From contig JAUHXV010000015.1 in the NCBI GenBank assembly GCA_030426765.1, positions 1 through 58,525 on the forward strand: a DNA stretch of 58,525 nt. Direction: 5' to 3'. Made by a program: the position numbers and the translations under genes. The notes under the pieces were generated by a model. The model saw only the letters and a list, made by a program, of their open reading frames with translations. It was not told the DNA's origin and ran no database searches. The stretch comes from Bacteroidia bacterium. GTDB taxonomy: Bacteria > Bacteroidota > Bacteroidia > Chitinophagales > Saprospiraceae. Shown here one piece after another: positions 24,955-34,200 of the stretch. Position 1 is the stretch's first letter. Each line of letters begins with the position of its first letter.

Positions 24955-26295
24955 ATGCTCCATTCTATTTCTCCGGTTGACGGTCGCTACGCATCGAAGA
25001 CAAAATCGCTGTCAAAATATTTTTCAGAAAGCGCCCTGATGAAATATCGGTGTCATGTCGAAGCCGAATACCTGATCGCGCTGGTGGAAACCGGTATTAT
25101 TCAGAATGTCCAACTTTCCGAAGACCAAAAAAACGGATTGCGTGCTATCAGGATCAATTTCAACGATGATGATGCAAATGCGATCAAGGAAATTGAATCC
25201 CGTATCAACCACGATGTAAAGGCCATCGAGTATTTTGTCAAGGGAAAGCTGGAGAACCTCGGTTTGGCATCGATAAAAGAATGGGTCCATTTCGGCCTCA
25301 CCTCACAGGATGTCAACAACAGTGCTTTTCCGCTGATGATCCGGGATGCCTACAAGGATGTAGTGATTCCGGCACTTACTGAGACGCGAGAAGCTCTGTA
25401 TGCGTTTGCCAAAGAAACTTCGCAAGTGCCCATGCTGGCCCATACGCATGGACAGCCCGCTTCACCTACCCTACTTGGCAAAGAAATCATGGTATTTGTT
25501 GAGCGACTGGACGTACAGATAGACACGTTGAAAAACACGGCCATTCACGCCAAATTTGGAGGCGCCACCGGCAATTTCAATGCACATGCTACAGCATTCC
25601 CAAATACAAATTGGCGTCAGTGGGCTGATAATTTCACCAAAGAATATTTAGGCATAGGGCGATACCGATATACGACCCAAATTGAACACTATGATCAGTT
25701 GGCTGCCCTATGTCATGTCACGATGCGTATCAATACCATCCTGACGGATTTTTGCCGTGATGTGTGGGCTTATATCTCCATGCAGTATTTATCGCAAAAA
25801 TCAAATCCAAATGAAGTAGGTTCATCGGCTATGCCGCACAAAGTAAATCCTATTGACTTTGAAAATGCCGAAGGCAATTTCGGCTATGCCAATGCGATCT
25901 TTGGCCACCTGGCAGATAAACTTCCCATAAGCCGCCTGCAAAGAGATCTGACAGACAGCACGGTGCTTAGAAATATTGGTGTACCGGTTGGGCATACGAT
26001 GATCGCGTTGCTGTCGGTACAAAAGGGCATGCAAAAGATCACACCTAATCACAACAAACTTAACGCAGACCTCGATGCCAACTGGTCAGTATTGGCGGAG
26101 GCAGTACAAACGATCCTGCGACGCGAAGGTGTGGCCAATCCGTATGAATTACTGAAGGAACTCACACGCGGCAAAGCTCAGATCACACAGGAACACTTAC
26201 ATCAGTTTATCGACACACTGGACATTGCTCAGTCGGTCAAAGATGAGTTAAAGCAACTCACACCAGCGACTTATACCGGAATTGTGGCTTCCTGA
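24955..26295 (+). CDS. purB: Adenylosuccinate lyase
   Basis: 446 residues, close to E. coli PurB. Catalyses two fumarate-releasing steps of purine synthesis: SAICAR to AICAR, and adenylosuccinate to AMP. Motifs: start SISPVDGRYASKTKSLSKYF, HFGLTSQDVNNSA, LAHTHGQPASPT with the catalytic histidine, and the signature loop GSSAMPHKVNPIDFENAEGN with the catalytic serine region (Ser290-Ser291). The NFNAHATAFPNTNW stretch is typical of the E. coli-like subgroup. It stands alone, tail to tail with a lipoprotein gene 35 bases away. Confidence 0.97.
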   Translation: MLHSISPVDGRYASKTKSLSKYFSESALMKYRCHVEAEYLIALVETGIIQNVQLSEDQKNGLRAIRINFNDDDANAIKEIESRINHDVKAIEYFVKGKLENLGLASIKEWVHFGLTSQDVNNSAFPLMIRDAYKDVVIPALTETREALYAFAKETSQVPMLAHTHGQPASPTLLGKEIMVFVERLDVQIDTLKNTAIHAKFGGATGNFNAHATAFPNTNWRQWADNFTKEYLGIGRYRYTTQIEHYDQLAALCHVTMRINTILTDFCRDVWAYISMQYLSQKSNPNEVGSSAMPHKVNPIDFENAEGNFGYANAIFGHLADKLPISRLQRDLTDSTVLRNIGVPVGHTMIALLSVQKGMQKITPNHNKLNADLDANWSVLAEAVQTILRREGVANPYELLKELTRGKAQITQEHLHQFIDTLDIAQSVKDELKQLTPATYTGIVAS

Positions 26296-26330
26296 AATTG
26301 TCTCGGTTGCAAACTGACGTTCGCTAAACT

Positions 26331-26975
26331 TTAATGCTCAGTTACTTCAAATTTCTTTGCCTCAAATCCTTCTATCAGGCCTATCCCCGGATCGTGTGGT
26401 GGCACAGCAGGAATAACGATTGTACCTGTCTGATCCGCGATATTCATATTCATCGTACCAGATTCCCTGGCGAGCCCGGCAAATAAGTGGTTGTGCGGAT
26501 CAGGTGCGGTCGTATGCACGACTTGCCCGAACATGGTAAAGATCCACTCTCCGTCTGCCAAAATCAGATCACCCTCACCGCAACAAAAAGACTGTAACAA
26601 TGGATCTTCTACAGAAACAAATCGTTCTCCACGGATTTTGACTAAAGTCTCACCACTCACAAGCGTAGCCAATCCAATATCGGAGTATACGCCTTCCAAT
26701 GTAATTTGGAATTTATGGCCTCCATATTCACCGGCCGGAATAGTTCCCTTTCCCCGGGCTTCTGCGAGGTATCCATGACTTCTGGGCGTCACAGTGACTT
26801 CAAGATCGGCAAGCTGAATAAGCGCATCCAGGCCGATATCCAGTTTGTCAACGGGTTGTTTCTGCTCAAACTGAGTGGAATCAAAGGATGCGTCTGAACA
26901 TCCGAAAAACATGAGCCCTGCAATGATTGACAGGATCATGAGTAGGCGGGACTGAAATGAACTTTGTGGTTTCAT
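26331..26975 (-). CDS. Hypothetical lipoprotein
   Basis: 214 residues, no recognised family. The N-terminus has a basic start, a hydrophobic core (LLMILSIIAGLMFFG) and lipobox-like FFGC, so it should be lipidated at Cys26. The rest is predicted beta-rich (ADLEVTVTPRSHGYLAEARG, GGHKFQITLEGVYSDIG, LVKIRGERFVSVEDP), followed by GEWIFTMFGQVVHTTAPDPHNHLF and a histidine-containing segment VPPHDPGIG. One cysteine pair, FCCGEG, sits mid-protein. It is monocistronic between purB (tail to tail) and an upstream inverted repeat at 27026-27048 that may be an operator. Confidence 0.7.
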   Translation of the reverse strand: MKPQSSFQSRLLMILSIIAGLMFFGCSDASFDSTQFEQKQPVDKLDIGLDALIQLADLEVTVTPRSHGYLAEARGKGTIPAGEYGGHKFQITLEGVYSDIGLATLVSGETLVKIRGERFVSVEDPLLQSFCCGEGDLILADGEWIFTMFGQVVHTTAPDPHNHLFAGLARESGTMNMNIADQTGTIVIPAVPPHDPGIGLIEGFEAKKFEVTEH

Positions 26976-27025
26976 GACAATAAGGTTTTAGTGAACGAAA
27001 AAGCAGAAAGAGGTGGGACTATAAC

Positions 27026-27048
27026 CGGATCATCGAATGAATGATCCG
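27026..27048. promoter_or_regulatory. Perfect inverted repeat, possible operator
   Basis: CGGATCAT, a 7-base spacer, then ATGATCCG. It lies 51 bases upstream of the lipoprotein gene that starts at 26975 and 112 bases downstream of the beta-helix gene that stops at 27160. No T-run follows on either strand, so it does not look like a terminator; a dimeric repressor site is possible. Confidence 0.35.
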
Positions 27049-27159
27049 CACTTAAAATACAAAAAAATATCTAAAGTGGTACAGCCAAATCTCATCTCAC
27101 AGTTTATCGTGAAAGAGGCAATATAATAATCCGGGATGTGTCAGGAGGATATATGTGCC

Positions 27160-29175
27160 TTACATTCTGACGAAAGTAGTATACCCAATTGATGTCAAAG
27201 ACTGCACACCAATCACGAATACACCTGAAGAAAGAGAAGATACATCGATCTGCAGTTGATTTCCAAACTGATCGCCTGAAAGCACCTTCTGTCCATGCAT
27301 ATCGTAAATCGTGTAATGAGATGGTTGGTCCTCAGACAACTGAAGATAGAGCATTTCAGAGGTGGGGTTAGGAAACACATCTTTGATCAGCTCTTGACGG
27401 AGTACACGCCTGGTCGAGGTGGGAAGTTCACAAACCCTCGGAGCAGCGAAAGCAGAATCCAGCGCATCGAAATTCACACCAATATCTAAGCCATCCGTTC
27501 CCTGCATCGCATAGGGACTGTCACTCCGCAATGCATAATTGTGATAGTCCGAGTCTCCGTTTGGGTAGTCAACAAAACCTACGTCTCCGGTACCGGCAGG
27601 AAAATAATTAAGACTATTGGTTGCGAAATCGGTATAAAAGGACTCTTCTCCACCGATCAGCACGTTTTTATTAAAGGTCATATTCAAATCAGAAACATCA
27701 GGAAAATAGGTGGCAAAGGTTGCATTGCCTTGTGTTTGTCCCGGCCCATATATACCCTGATACCCTCCTGCAGTGACAGAGCTCAACGAGAGGTTGTTGG
27801 TGTACTGAAATCCGTACGTGGTATCATACGCCCAGCTGATCACACCGGTCTGTAGCAAGGTATTATGGTCAAAGGTGACGTCCATGGGTTCGCCGATATA
27901 GAGCAGCGTGCCATCATTTGACCCATTGATATCCTGGTCGCCGTAGAAGGGGCCATCGATATCCTCAAACAGGTTATTCGACACCATAATTCGCTCTGAT
28001 GTATTGCTTGCAGCACCGTCTTTTCCGGTAATCGTAATCCCTGCTCCGGCACTGCGAATGATATTATTACTGATCATGACATCTCCCACGTTGGCTTGCA
28101 TCGCACTGCCGTTTTCCGTATTGACGGCCAACTGGATCGCATAGCCGCTTTGTCCTTCCGGAAGGTCTGCCCAGCAGTTTTCGAGAAGGTTTCCATCAAA
28201 TAATACGCGTAAGCCAGTGCGCATTTCAAAGTGATTTTTAACCGTCCAATGCTTTCCGGCATACATTGGAGATGCTATCCACCAGCTGTATGGTTTAAAA
28301 AAGTGGTTTTGCCGAACTTCAATATCAGCCAGTACCAGATCATGAATCGCAGGTGCGCCTCCTCCAATCAGCACACCCTGTCCGGCTGCTTCGAGGTAAT
28401 TGTTGATGATCTTAAACGGGCCGGGACCATTTATACAGGTGATGGCCTGAGCTTCAAGATTGATGGAATGCAATTCGCTAAAGTAAGAGTCGACTACTGC
28501 ACAGTCTTTGCAATTGAGCGCGATCCCATAGTTCATAAATCGCACATCACCATTGCTGTGGCCGTGCACGTAACAGCGATCCAGGATCATATCATGCGGC
28601 ACAATGCCGAGCGTATTCTGATCCGTTGACGCACTTCCGAAGTTGATTAACCCAAAGTTTTGTGTGATGGATTCATCTACCGTCACTTCAATTCCAACAA
28701 GTCGGTACTGACTCGCATACGCTGCAGTGGCGACCGCAGGAATCACCCCCAGCGATGTGGTACTGACAATCTTTGGCATCGCATCTGCCTGTGTGGGAAA
28801 CATGATATCTCCCGTCGACTGAAACGGATCGATCCTTTGATGTTCCGGTGACAGAAGATCCATACGCGATGAGATCAGGATAATCCATTCCTCCTCATCG
28901 CCTCTGTACGGGAGCGTATATTCTCCGGAAAAAGTGTGTCCGGCGTCGAGTACAATGACTGTCCCCAGTGAAGCAGCATTGAGTGCATCCTGCAGGTCAG
29001 TATAGTCGCGGTCTACGGGGCCAACAGTGATCCTGTTGTAACCGGTTGTATCCGGGAAACATGTAATCAGAGAATCCGTTTGCGGGGGGGCAGGAATAAT
29101 TTGTGCCAGAAGGACTCCTGAAGTGGTCATCAATAGGATTAACAGCAAAAACCGAAGGTGTATCTCAGTGCGCAT
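27160..29175 (-). CDS. Secreted right-handed beta-helix protein with T9SS sorting domain
   Basis: 671 residues. Signal peptide with LLLILLMTTSGVLLAQ. The opening DRDYTDLQDALNAASLGTVIVL and repeated short strands such as LVLADIEVRQNHF, VMISNNIIRSAGAGITITG, IMVSNNLFEDIDG and VTFDHNTLLQTG are typical of pectate-lyase-like parallel beta-helix folds (about 60-560). The end, VFPNPTSEMLYLQLSEDQ to IGYTTFVRM, is a T9SS type A sorting domain. Such proteins bind or cut polysaccharide, but the catalytic arginine/aspartate sets of pectate lyases were not recognised, so enzyme activity is open. Single gene. Confidence 0.88.
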   Translation of the reverse strand: MRTEIHLRFLLLILLMTTSGVLLAQIIPAPPQTDSLITCFPDTTGYNRITVGPVDRDYTDLQDALNAASLGTVIVLDAGHTFSGEYTLPYRGDEEEWIILISSRMDLLSPEHQRIDPFQSTGDIMFPTQADAMPKIVSTTSLGVIPAVATAAYASQYRLVGIEVTVDESITQNFGLINFGSASTDQNTLGIVPHDMILDRCYVHGHSNGDVRFMNYGIALNCKDCAVVDSYFSELHSINLEAQAITCINGPGPFKIINNYLEAAGQGVLIGGGAPAIHDLVLADIEVRQNHFFKPYSWWIASPMYAGKHWTVKNHFEMRTGLRVLFDGNLLENCWADLPEGQSGYAIQLAVNTENGSAMQANVGDVMISNNIIRSAGAGITITGKDGAASNTSERIMVSNNLFEDIDGPFYGDQDINGSNDGTLLYIGEPMDVTFDHNTLLQTGVISWAYDTTYGFQYTNNLSLSSVTAGGYQGIYGPGQTQGNATFATYFPDVSDLNMTFNKNVLIGGEESFYTDFATNSLNYFPAGTGDVGFVDYPNGDSDYHNYALRSDSPYAMQGTDGLDIGVNFDALDSAFAAPRVCELPTSTRRVLRQELIKDVFPNPTSEMLYLQLSEDQPSHYTIYDMHGQKVLSGDQFGNQLQIDVSSLSSGVFVIGVQSLTSIGYTTFVRM

Positions 29176-29385
29176 ATGGATTGTGTTAAGTCAACAGATA
29201 TGGAAGGTAAATGTATATAAAATCCATCCGATACGCCAACCATAAGATACATAAGAAAGCGGCAAATCAGGACATAAAAACAAGTCTTTACATACTTACC
29301 GGATTTTCATGAAAAATAATGGCTAACTTCACTTTGTTTATGGTCTTACCCCTTTTGCTTTACAATTTTATCAAACCATAAACCC

Positions 29386-30597
29386 ATGGACATAAAATCT
29401 GAAACGGCTGTTTCTGCAAACCCGGTCGTGAAAAAGAGAATTTATTCGCTCGATGTTTTACGTGGCCTGGTTATGATTATCATGGCGCTGGATCATACAC
29501 GTGATTTTATTCATGCGGATGCCTTTGTCAGCGATCCGATGAATGTCCTCACAACAACTCCGTTTTTATACTTTACACGTTTTATCACCCACTATTGTGC
29601 TCCCGTATTTATTCTACTGGCCGGCACTTCTATTTATCTGCAGGGCATTCGGAAAAGTAAAGATGTGCTGAGTGTGTTTCTTTTCAAAAGAGGAATATGG
29701 TTAATTTTTGTGGAGGTCGTGATCATCACCTTCGCCTGGACGTTTGACTTTGGCTTTCATTCTTTGATTCTTCAGGTGATCTGGGCGATCGGTGTATGTA
29801 TGATCCTGATGGGCCTCGTCATCCGGTTACCTTTCAATCTCATTTTGGCAGGTGGGCTGGTGCTCGTTTTCGGGCATAATGTGCTAGATTTTATCACCAG
29901 TACGCACCAGGGGTTATTCTGGGATCTGATGCGGAATGGCAGTTTTGCTTTCCATCCGATCACAGATGGGCATCAATTGGTCATTATCTATCCCATTTTG
30001 CCATGGCTTGGCGTGATGATGCTTGGATATTGCCTTGGGCGTTTGTACGCACGGGACTACTCTGCTGACCTTCGGCAAAAGCAACTGCTGCGCGGAGGAA
30101 TCGGGCTTCTGATTTTATTCGTGATCCTGCGCTTTTCCAACATGTATGGAGATCCGGTTGCCTGGACCAGTTATGATACCATCACACAAACCATCCTTTC
30201 TTTTTTAAATGTGGACAAATACCCACCGTCTCTTTTGTTTTTGTGTATCACACTCGGACCAGCACTCATTTTTTTATCACTTTTCGAGCATGTGCACAAT
30301 CGTTTTACACAAGCGATCAGCGTTTACGGCCGTGTACCCTTCTTTTATTATGTCCTGCACTTTTATATCATCCATACGGTGTGTATGGTGCTATTCCTTT
30401 CCCGCGGCCATGCGTTTAATGAAGAGCTCTCCTTGGTGTTCGGTATGCCTTTTCGCTTTGTTGTCCCTGGGGAAGGCTATTCCTTAGGTATCGTGTACCT
30501 CGTTTGGATACTGGTGGTGTTGTCCCTGTATCCGCTCTGCAAATGGTTTAGCGATTTAAAACAACAAAAGAAGCACTGGTGGCTGAGTTATTTGTGA
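29386..30597 (+). CDS. DUF1624 / heparan-alpha-glucosaminide N-acetyltransferase-like membrane protein
   Basis: 403 residues with about ten hydrophobic helices. The N-terminal YSLDVLRGLVMIIMALDHTRDF is the signature of the HGSNAT catalytic domain family (DUF1624), including the Asp-His pair. Human HGSNAT moves acetyl groups from acetyl-CoA across a membrane onto a sugar amine; the bacterial substrate is unknown, cell-envelope sugars being likely. The C-terminus is KQQKKHWWLSYL. Its last 18 codons plus stop are duplicated at 36140-36196 with two silent changes, beyond an inserted-looking island. After the stop, two heptamers and the 30-bp element follow at once. Confidence 0.88.
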   Translation: MDIKSETAVSANPVVKKRIYSLDVLRGLVMIIMALDHTRDFIHADAFVSDPMNVLTTTPFLYFTRFITHYCAPVFILLAGTSIYLQGIRKSKDVLSVFLFKRGIWLIFVEVVIITFAWTFDFGFHSLILQVIWAIGVCMILMGLVIRLPFNLILAGGLVLVFGHNVLDFITSTHQGLFWDLMRNGSFAFHPITDGHQLVIIYPILPWLGVMMLGYCLGRLYARDYSADLRQKQLLRGGIGLLILFVILRFSNMYGDPVAWTSYDTITQTILSFLNVDKYPPSLLFLCITLGPALIFLSLFEHVHNRFTQAISVYGRVPFFYYVLHFYIIHTVCMVLFLSRGHAFNEELSLVFGMPFRFVVPGEGYSLGIVYLVWILVVLSLYPLCKWFSDLKQQKKHWWLSYL

Positions 30598-30665
30598 GCG
30601 GTGAGGGTCTCCTTCACCAAAGCTACGGAGATTGAAAAGTGAGTGGTGAGTAGTGAGAGGTCAGT
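30593..30665 (+). repeat. Heptamers, 30-bp element, heptamers, starting at the stop codon
   Basis: From 30594, across the TGA at 30595-30597, come GTGAGCG and GTGAGGG; the 30-bp element runs 30608-30638; then AGTGAGT, GGTGAGT, AGTGAGA, GGTCAGT run 30638-30665. The order repeats that seen downstream of the M23 gene and of ffh. Confidence 0.8.
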
Positions 30666-30675
30666 GATGATGTTT

Positions 30676-30752
30676 GGAACGGCGCAGCCCCTGACCCCTG
30701 TTTTTCTTCGCTTCGCTACAAAAATCCCGGGGGGCTTACCCGCGATGGAAGG
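30676..30752. repeat. Dispersed repeat module A, copy 2
   Basis: Matches 2394-2469 almost base for base from GGAACGGCGCAGCCCCTGAC to CTTACCCGCGATGGAAGG. Unlike copies 1 and 3 it is followed by GGCAGAACGG-type short repeats and not by module B. Confidence 0.85.
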
Positions 30753-30827
30753 CAGAACGGCAGAAGGGCAGAACGGAATAATAATTTGTGACATTCTTCG
30801 CCTTCTGTTATTGTTGAAAAGTAATAA

Positions 30828-30872
30828 GCCCTGAAAGGGCGTTCTGTTAGCGATGGGGTTTAACCCCAAGCT
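30828..30872. repeat. Two REP-like hairpins
   Basis: GCCC-tgaaa-GGGC (30828-30840) is followed by TGGGGTT / AACCCCA (30854-30868), flanked by AGC and GCT that extend the stem. They resemble the hairpin clusters at 903-1065 in style but not in sequence. Confidence 0.65.
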
Positions 30873-30883
30873 ATTGTTGAGTA

Positions 30884-31001
30884 TCTCCTTCGCTAACGCT
30901 ACTGCGAATAAGATTTGATCTGTGGAACGGCGCAGCCCCTGACCCCTGTTTTTCTTCGCTTCGCACAAAAATCCCGGGGGGCTTACCCGCTTTGGAGGGC
31001 A
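30884..31001. repeat. 30-bp element joined to module A, copy 3
   Basis: Element 30884-30913, then module A from TGATCTGTGG at 30916. The join reproduces 2355-2469. This copy lacks TA in the TTCGCTACAAA part (reads TTCGCACAAA), a small deletion relative to the other two. Confidence 0.85.
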
Positions 31002-31033
31002 AGGGGCATGGAGCATGGAGCATGGGGCTTGGG
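30999..31033 (+). repeat. Heptamer array, 5 units
   Basis: GCAAGGG, GCATGGA, GCATGGA, GCATGGG, GCTTGGG lie between module A copy 3 and module B copy 2, as CATGG-type units do in the first composite at about 2467-2483. Confidence 0.8.
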
Positions 31034-31041
31034 TAATCAGT

Positions 31042-31162
31042 GAAATAGCTCATAGATATAAATCCATATCTGCCTCAAGGAAATCATCCGCCTACGGCGG
31101 ATCACTCGAAGAGCGAGGGGGTTCTCCGTGAAACAGAAACGTCAGGATCAAGTGAACGGATC
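31042..31162. repeat. Dispersed hairpin module B, copy 2
   Basis: Same ends as 2494-2619. The central stem is ATCCGCC (31086-31092), loop TAC, GGCGGAT (31096-31102), replacing ATCCCC / GGGGAT of copy 1; the second hairpin CTC-gaa-GAG (31105-31113) is one G-C pair shorter on each side because one flanking base differs. Between this copy and the adhesin stop (31163-31247) lies a decayed element remnant and, next to the stop, GCATGGA / GCACGGA heptamers on the minus strand. Confidence 0.8.
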
Positions 31163-31247
31163 ACCTACACTGAAGCCAGGGGGATAAACGTTTAGGCTAC
31201 ACTCTTTGCTCTACGCCCTCAGCGCTTCGCTCCGTGCTCCATGCTTT

Positions 31248-34200
31248 TCACCGGATTAACGTTACATCCCCATACCTCACCTCGGTCTCCCCCGACGCAA
31301 ACTCAATCACCACCCGATACGCATACACGCCCGGATTTAAAGCCTGGCCATTGAAGCTTCCGTCCCAGTGGGCTGTGGGGTCATCAGGTGATTTGTGTTC
31401 GAAGCGGAAAACAAGATTGCCCCAGCGGTCGTAGATCTCCATGACGGATAACTCACGCACACCGGCATCCGCACTGATTTGAAGTACATCATTGATGCCG
31501 TCGCCGTTGGGTGAAAAAATATTGGGGATATAGAGTTGTTGTTCGCGGGTGACGGCGATGGTGACGCTGTCTCTGTCCGAACAACCATCAACAGAAGTGA
31601 GGGATACTGAATAGGCTGTGGTGATCACCGGTGCAACAATCTGTGTCAGGCAGTTGGCACACGCGCTTGTATCCAGTCCGGTCCAGGCGAGATTAGCGAT
31701 GGAGTCGAAGGGAAGATTGATGATCGCTTCAAGAAGTGCGGAATCTCCCAGCGATATTGTCTGATTGTCACCCAGGTCCACCTGCACCATGAGGGGAACA
31801 TCGATAGCGATAATCTCTGAAGCAGAGCATTCATTGGCATCCATGACGGTGAGTTGGTAGATACCATCACCTAGTGCACCGAAAACTGATCCACCCTGAA
31901 ACAATCCACCATCGATCGCATAACTGTAAGGCGGTACACCTCCACTTGCATTGATGGTGATGGCACCAAGAGCCTGATCAAAACAATCCGGCTCAGTCAC
32001 TTCTAAGCTCATCATCAATTCGTCAGGTTGTTCGAGTGTGATGACCTCTATAGCCGTGCAACCATTCCCATCGGTGATGGTGACAGCATAGTCTCCTGCA
32101 CTCAGTCCGGTGATCATCTGATCCGTCTCAGTAGTGGACCACAAGTAGGTGAAAGGCTCCGTACCGGAGATGATCGCCACAGCACTGCCGTCAGGTTCAT
32201 CGGTGCAACTGATATCAAACCCATTGTAGTCAATCGCGGATTGTATGATGAGTATCGGTAGCGGAAACAATGTTGTAGTCTCCACAACGATACTATCACA
32301 TCCGTCTGTACCCGTATAGACGTACTGCAGTACGTCTACCTGTGCCGGGTCACAAGTTTCCTCAAAAGTATAAGTCGTATCCACGTCCAGCAACTCCACC
32401 GTGCGTGTCACCACACTATCACATCCATATTGATTGAGATGCGTAGTGATAAACTCTCCTGCTTCTGATGCCTGACAGGTAGTCTCGTGAAGGTAGACTT
32501 GGTCAGAAGGAAGCAGAGCAACCTGCGTGACTACTATACTGTCGCATCCATACTGATTGACAAGATGCATGGTCCATACCCCGGTATCTCCGGGGACGCA
32601 CGAGGCATCACTCAAGTAGATGGTATCTGAGGGTAGCACCATCACCGTTGTGGTCACGATGCTGTCGCAACCATCTACCGATGTAAAGGCGTAATGCGTT
32701 ACGCCTCCCTGTGAAGGATCGCAGGTTGTCTCAAAGGTGTACGTCGTATCCGACTGAGAGTAAGTCGTGGTGACTATGACCACGCTATCACACCCATCTA
32801 TAGCCGTCAAGACGTACTGCTGTACGTCTATTAGCGATGAGTCACAGGTTGTCTCAAAAGTGTAAGTCGTATCCGACAGCGAGTAGGTAGTCGTGGTGAC
32901 AACAACACTATCACACCCATCTACCGATGTAAAGACGTACTGCTGTACGTCTCCCTGTGTCGAGTCACAAGTTGTTTCAAACGTATACGTCGTATCCAAA
33001 GGAGCCACAGTAGTCGTACTCACAACAATGCTGTCACACCCATCTATGGCCGTAAAGACGTACTGCTGTACGTCTCCCTGTGATGTATCACAACTCATCT
33101 CAAAGGTATACGTCGTATCCACCGGCGGGATATAGTCTATCGTGGTGATCACAATACTATCACATCCATCTGATCCAGCTTCTATCGTAGTAGTCACACC
33201 CACTTCATCGATGCTGCATGCTGTGGTCATAAGATACGTCGTATCTAGCTCCAGCAACGACACCGTAGTCGTCACCACTGTATCACATCCGTTGGGATTG
33301 TCGAGGTGGGTGATAAACACACCCGCTTCAGAGGCACTGCAAGTCGTGGTGTCAATGGCGATCTGCACTGCAGGCAGGAGGGTGATATGAGTGGTCACGA
33401 AACTATCGCAACCGTCAAACGTCTGTAACATGTTTTCATAGGTGCCGGCTTCTGTTTCCCAGAAGAATCCCAGCCAAATGCTGTCCCCTTCGCACAGGGA
33501 AGTATCGACTTCGAAGGTGTACGAAGGAAACACATCAACAAACTGCACCGGATCTGACAGCGTGATACAGGCGCCTTGTGAAGGTGTTACAGAAGTGATT
33601 GTATAGATAGTGGGTACAGGAGGAAGGTCAGTGAAAGTAAATGTGCCTATAACACCTGAAAAAGAAAAGGAACTCCCCGGATCGGCCTGGATCTCTATAT
33701 CAAGCGCAAAGGGCGTATCGGTTTGTATGATCAGAGTAGCGGACTCATTGTCGCAGATATAGGTATCTCCAGCAAGGGATACATCGATATTGGGCAGGAC
33801 TTCAAGAAGAACTGTATCCATCCCTGGGCAGTTGACTCCATCACTGACGGTGACAATATACTGGCCGGACTGGTCGACGAGGATCGTCTGAGTGGCATCT
33901 CCGGTGGACCATGCATAGGTGGCACCGGGATTACCGGCGTCTAATATTAAGTTTGTGCCTTCGCATACTTGCTGGTCAGGGCCAAGGTCAACAACTACAT
34001 GACCCAGTTCCTCAACTTCGATATAGTATTCAGCGATATTACTCATTGCACCTGACTCAGTGGTAAACTGTACTTCAATAGTGCGAAGTCCTGGTGTAGG
34101 TTGTTGTGAAATATTCTGATAAACGATGAGTTGTAATGCATCTTTGAAATCCTGAAAGGTGGCACCACCTGCATTTATCAGCGTGATGCTGGAAGTACCT

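Noticed and set aside
30676..31162. Complete insertion sequence in the repeat block
   Set aside because: No transposase frame, terminal inverted repeats or target duplication could be found; only passive modules are present.
32280..33500. CRISPR-like or intergenic palindromic array
   Set aside because: The repeats are codons of one long adhesin frame; the encoded GCDS repeats explain their spacing.
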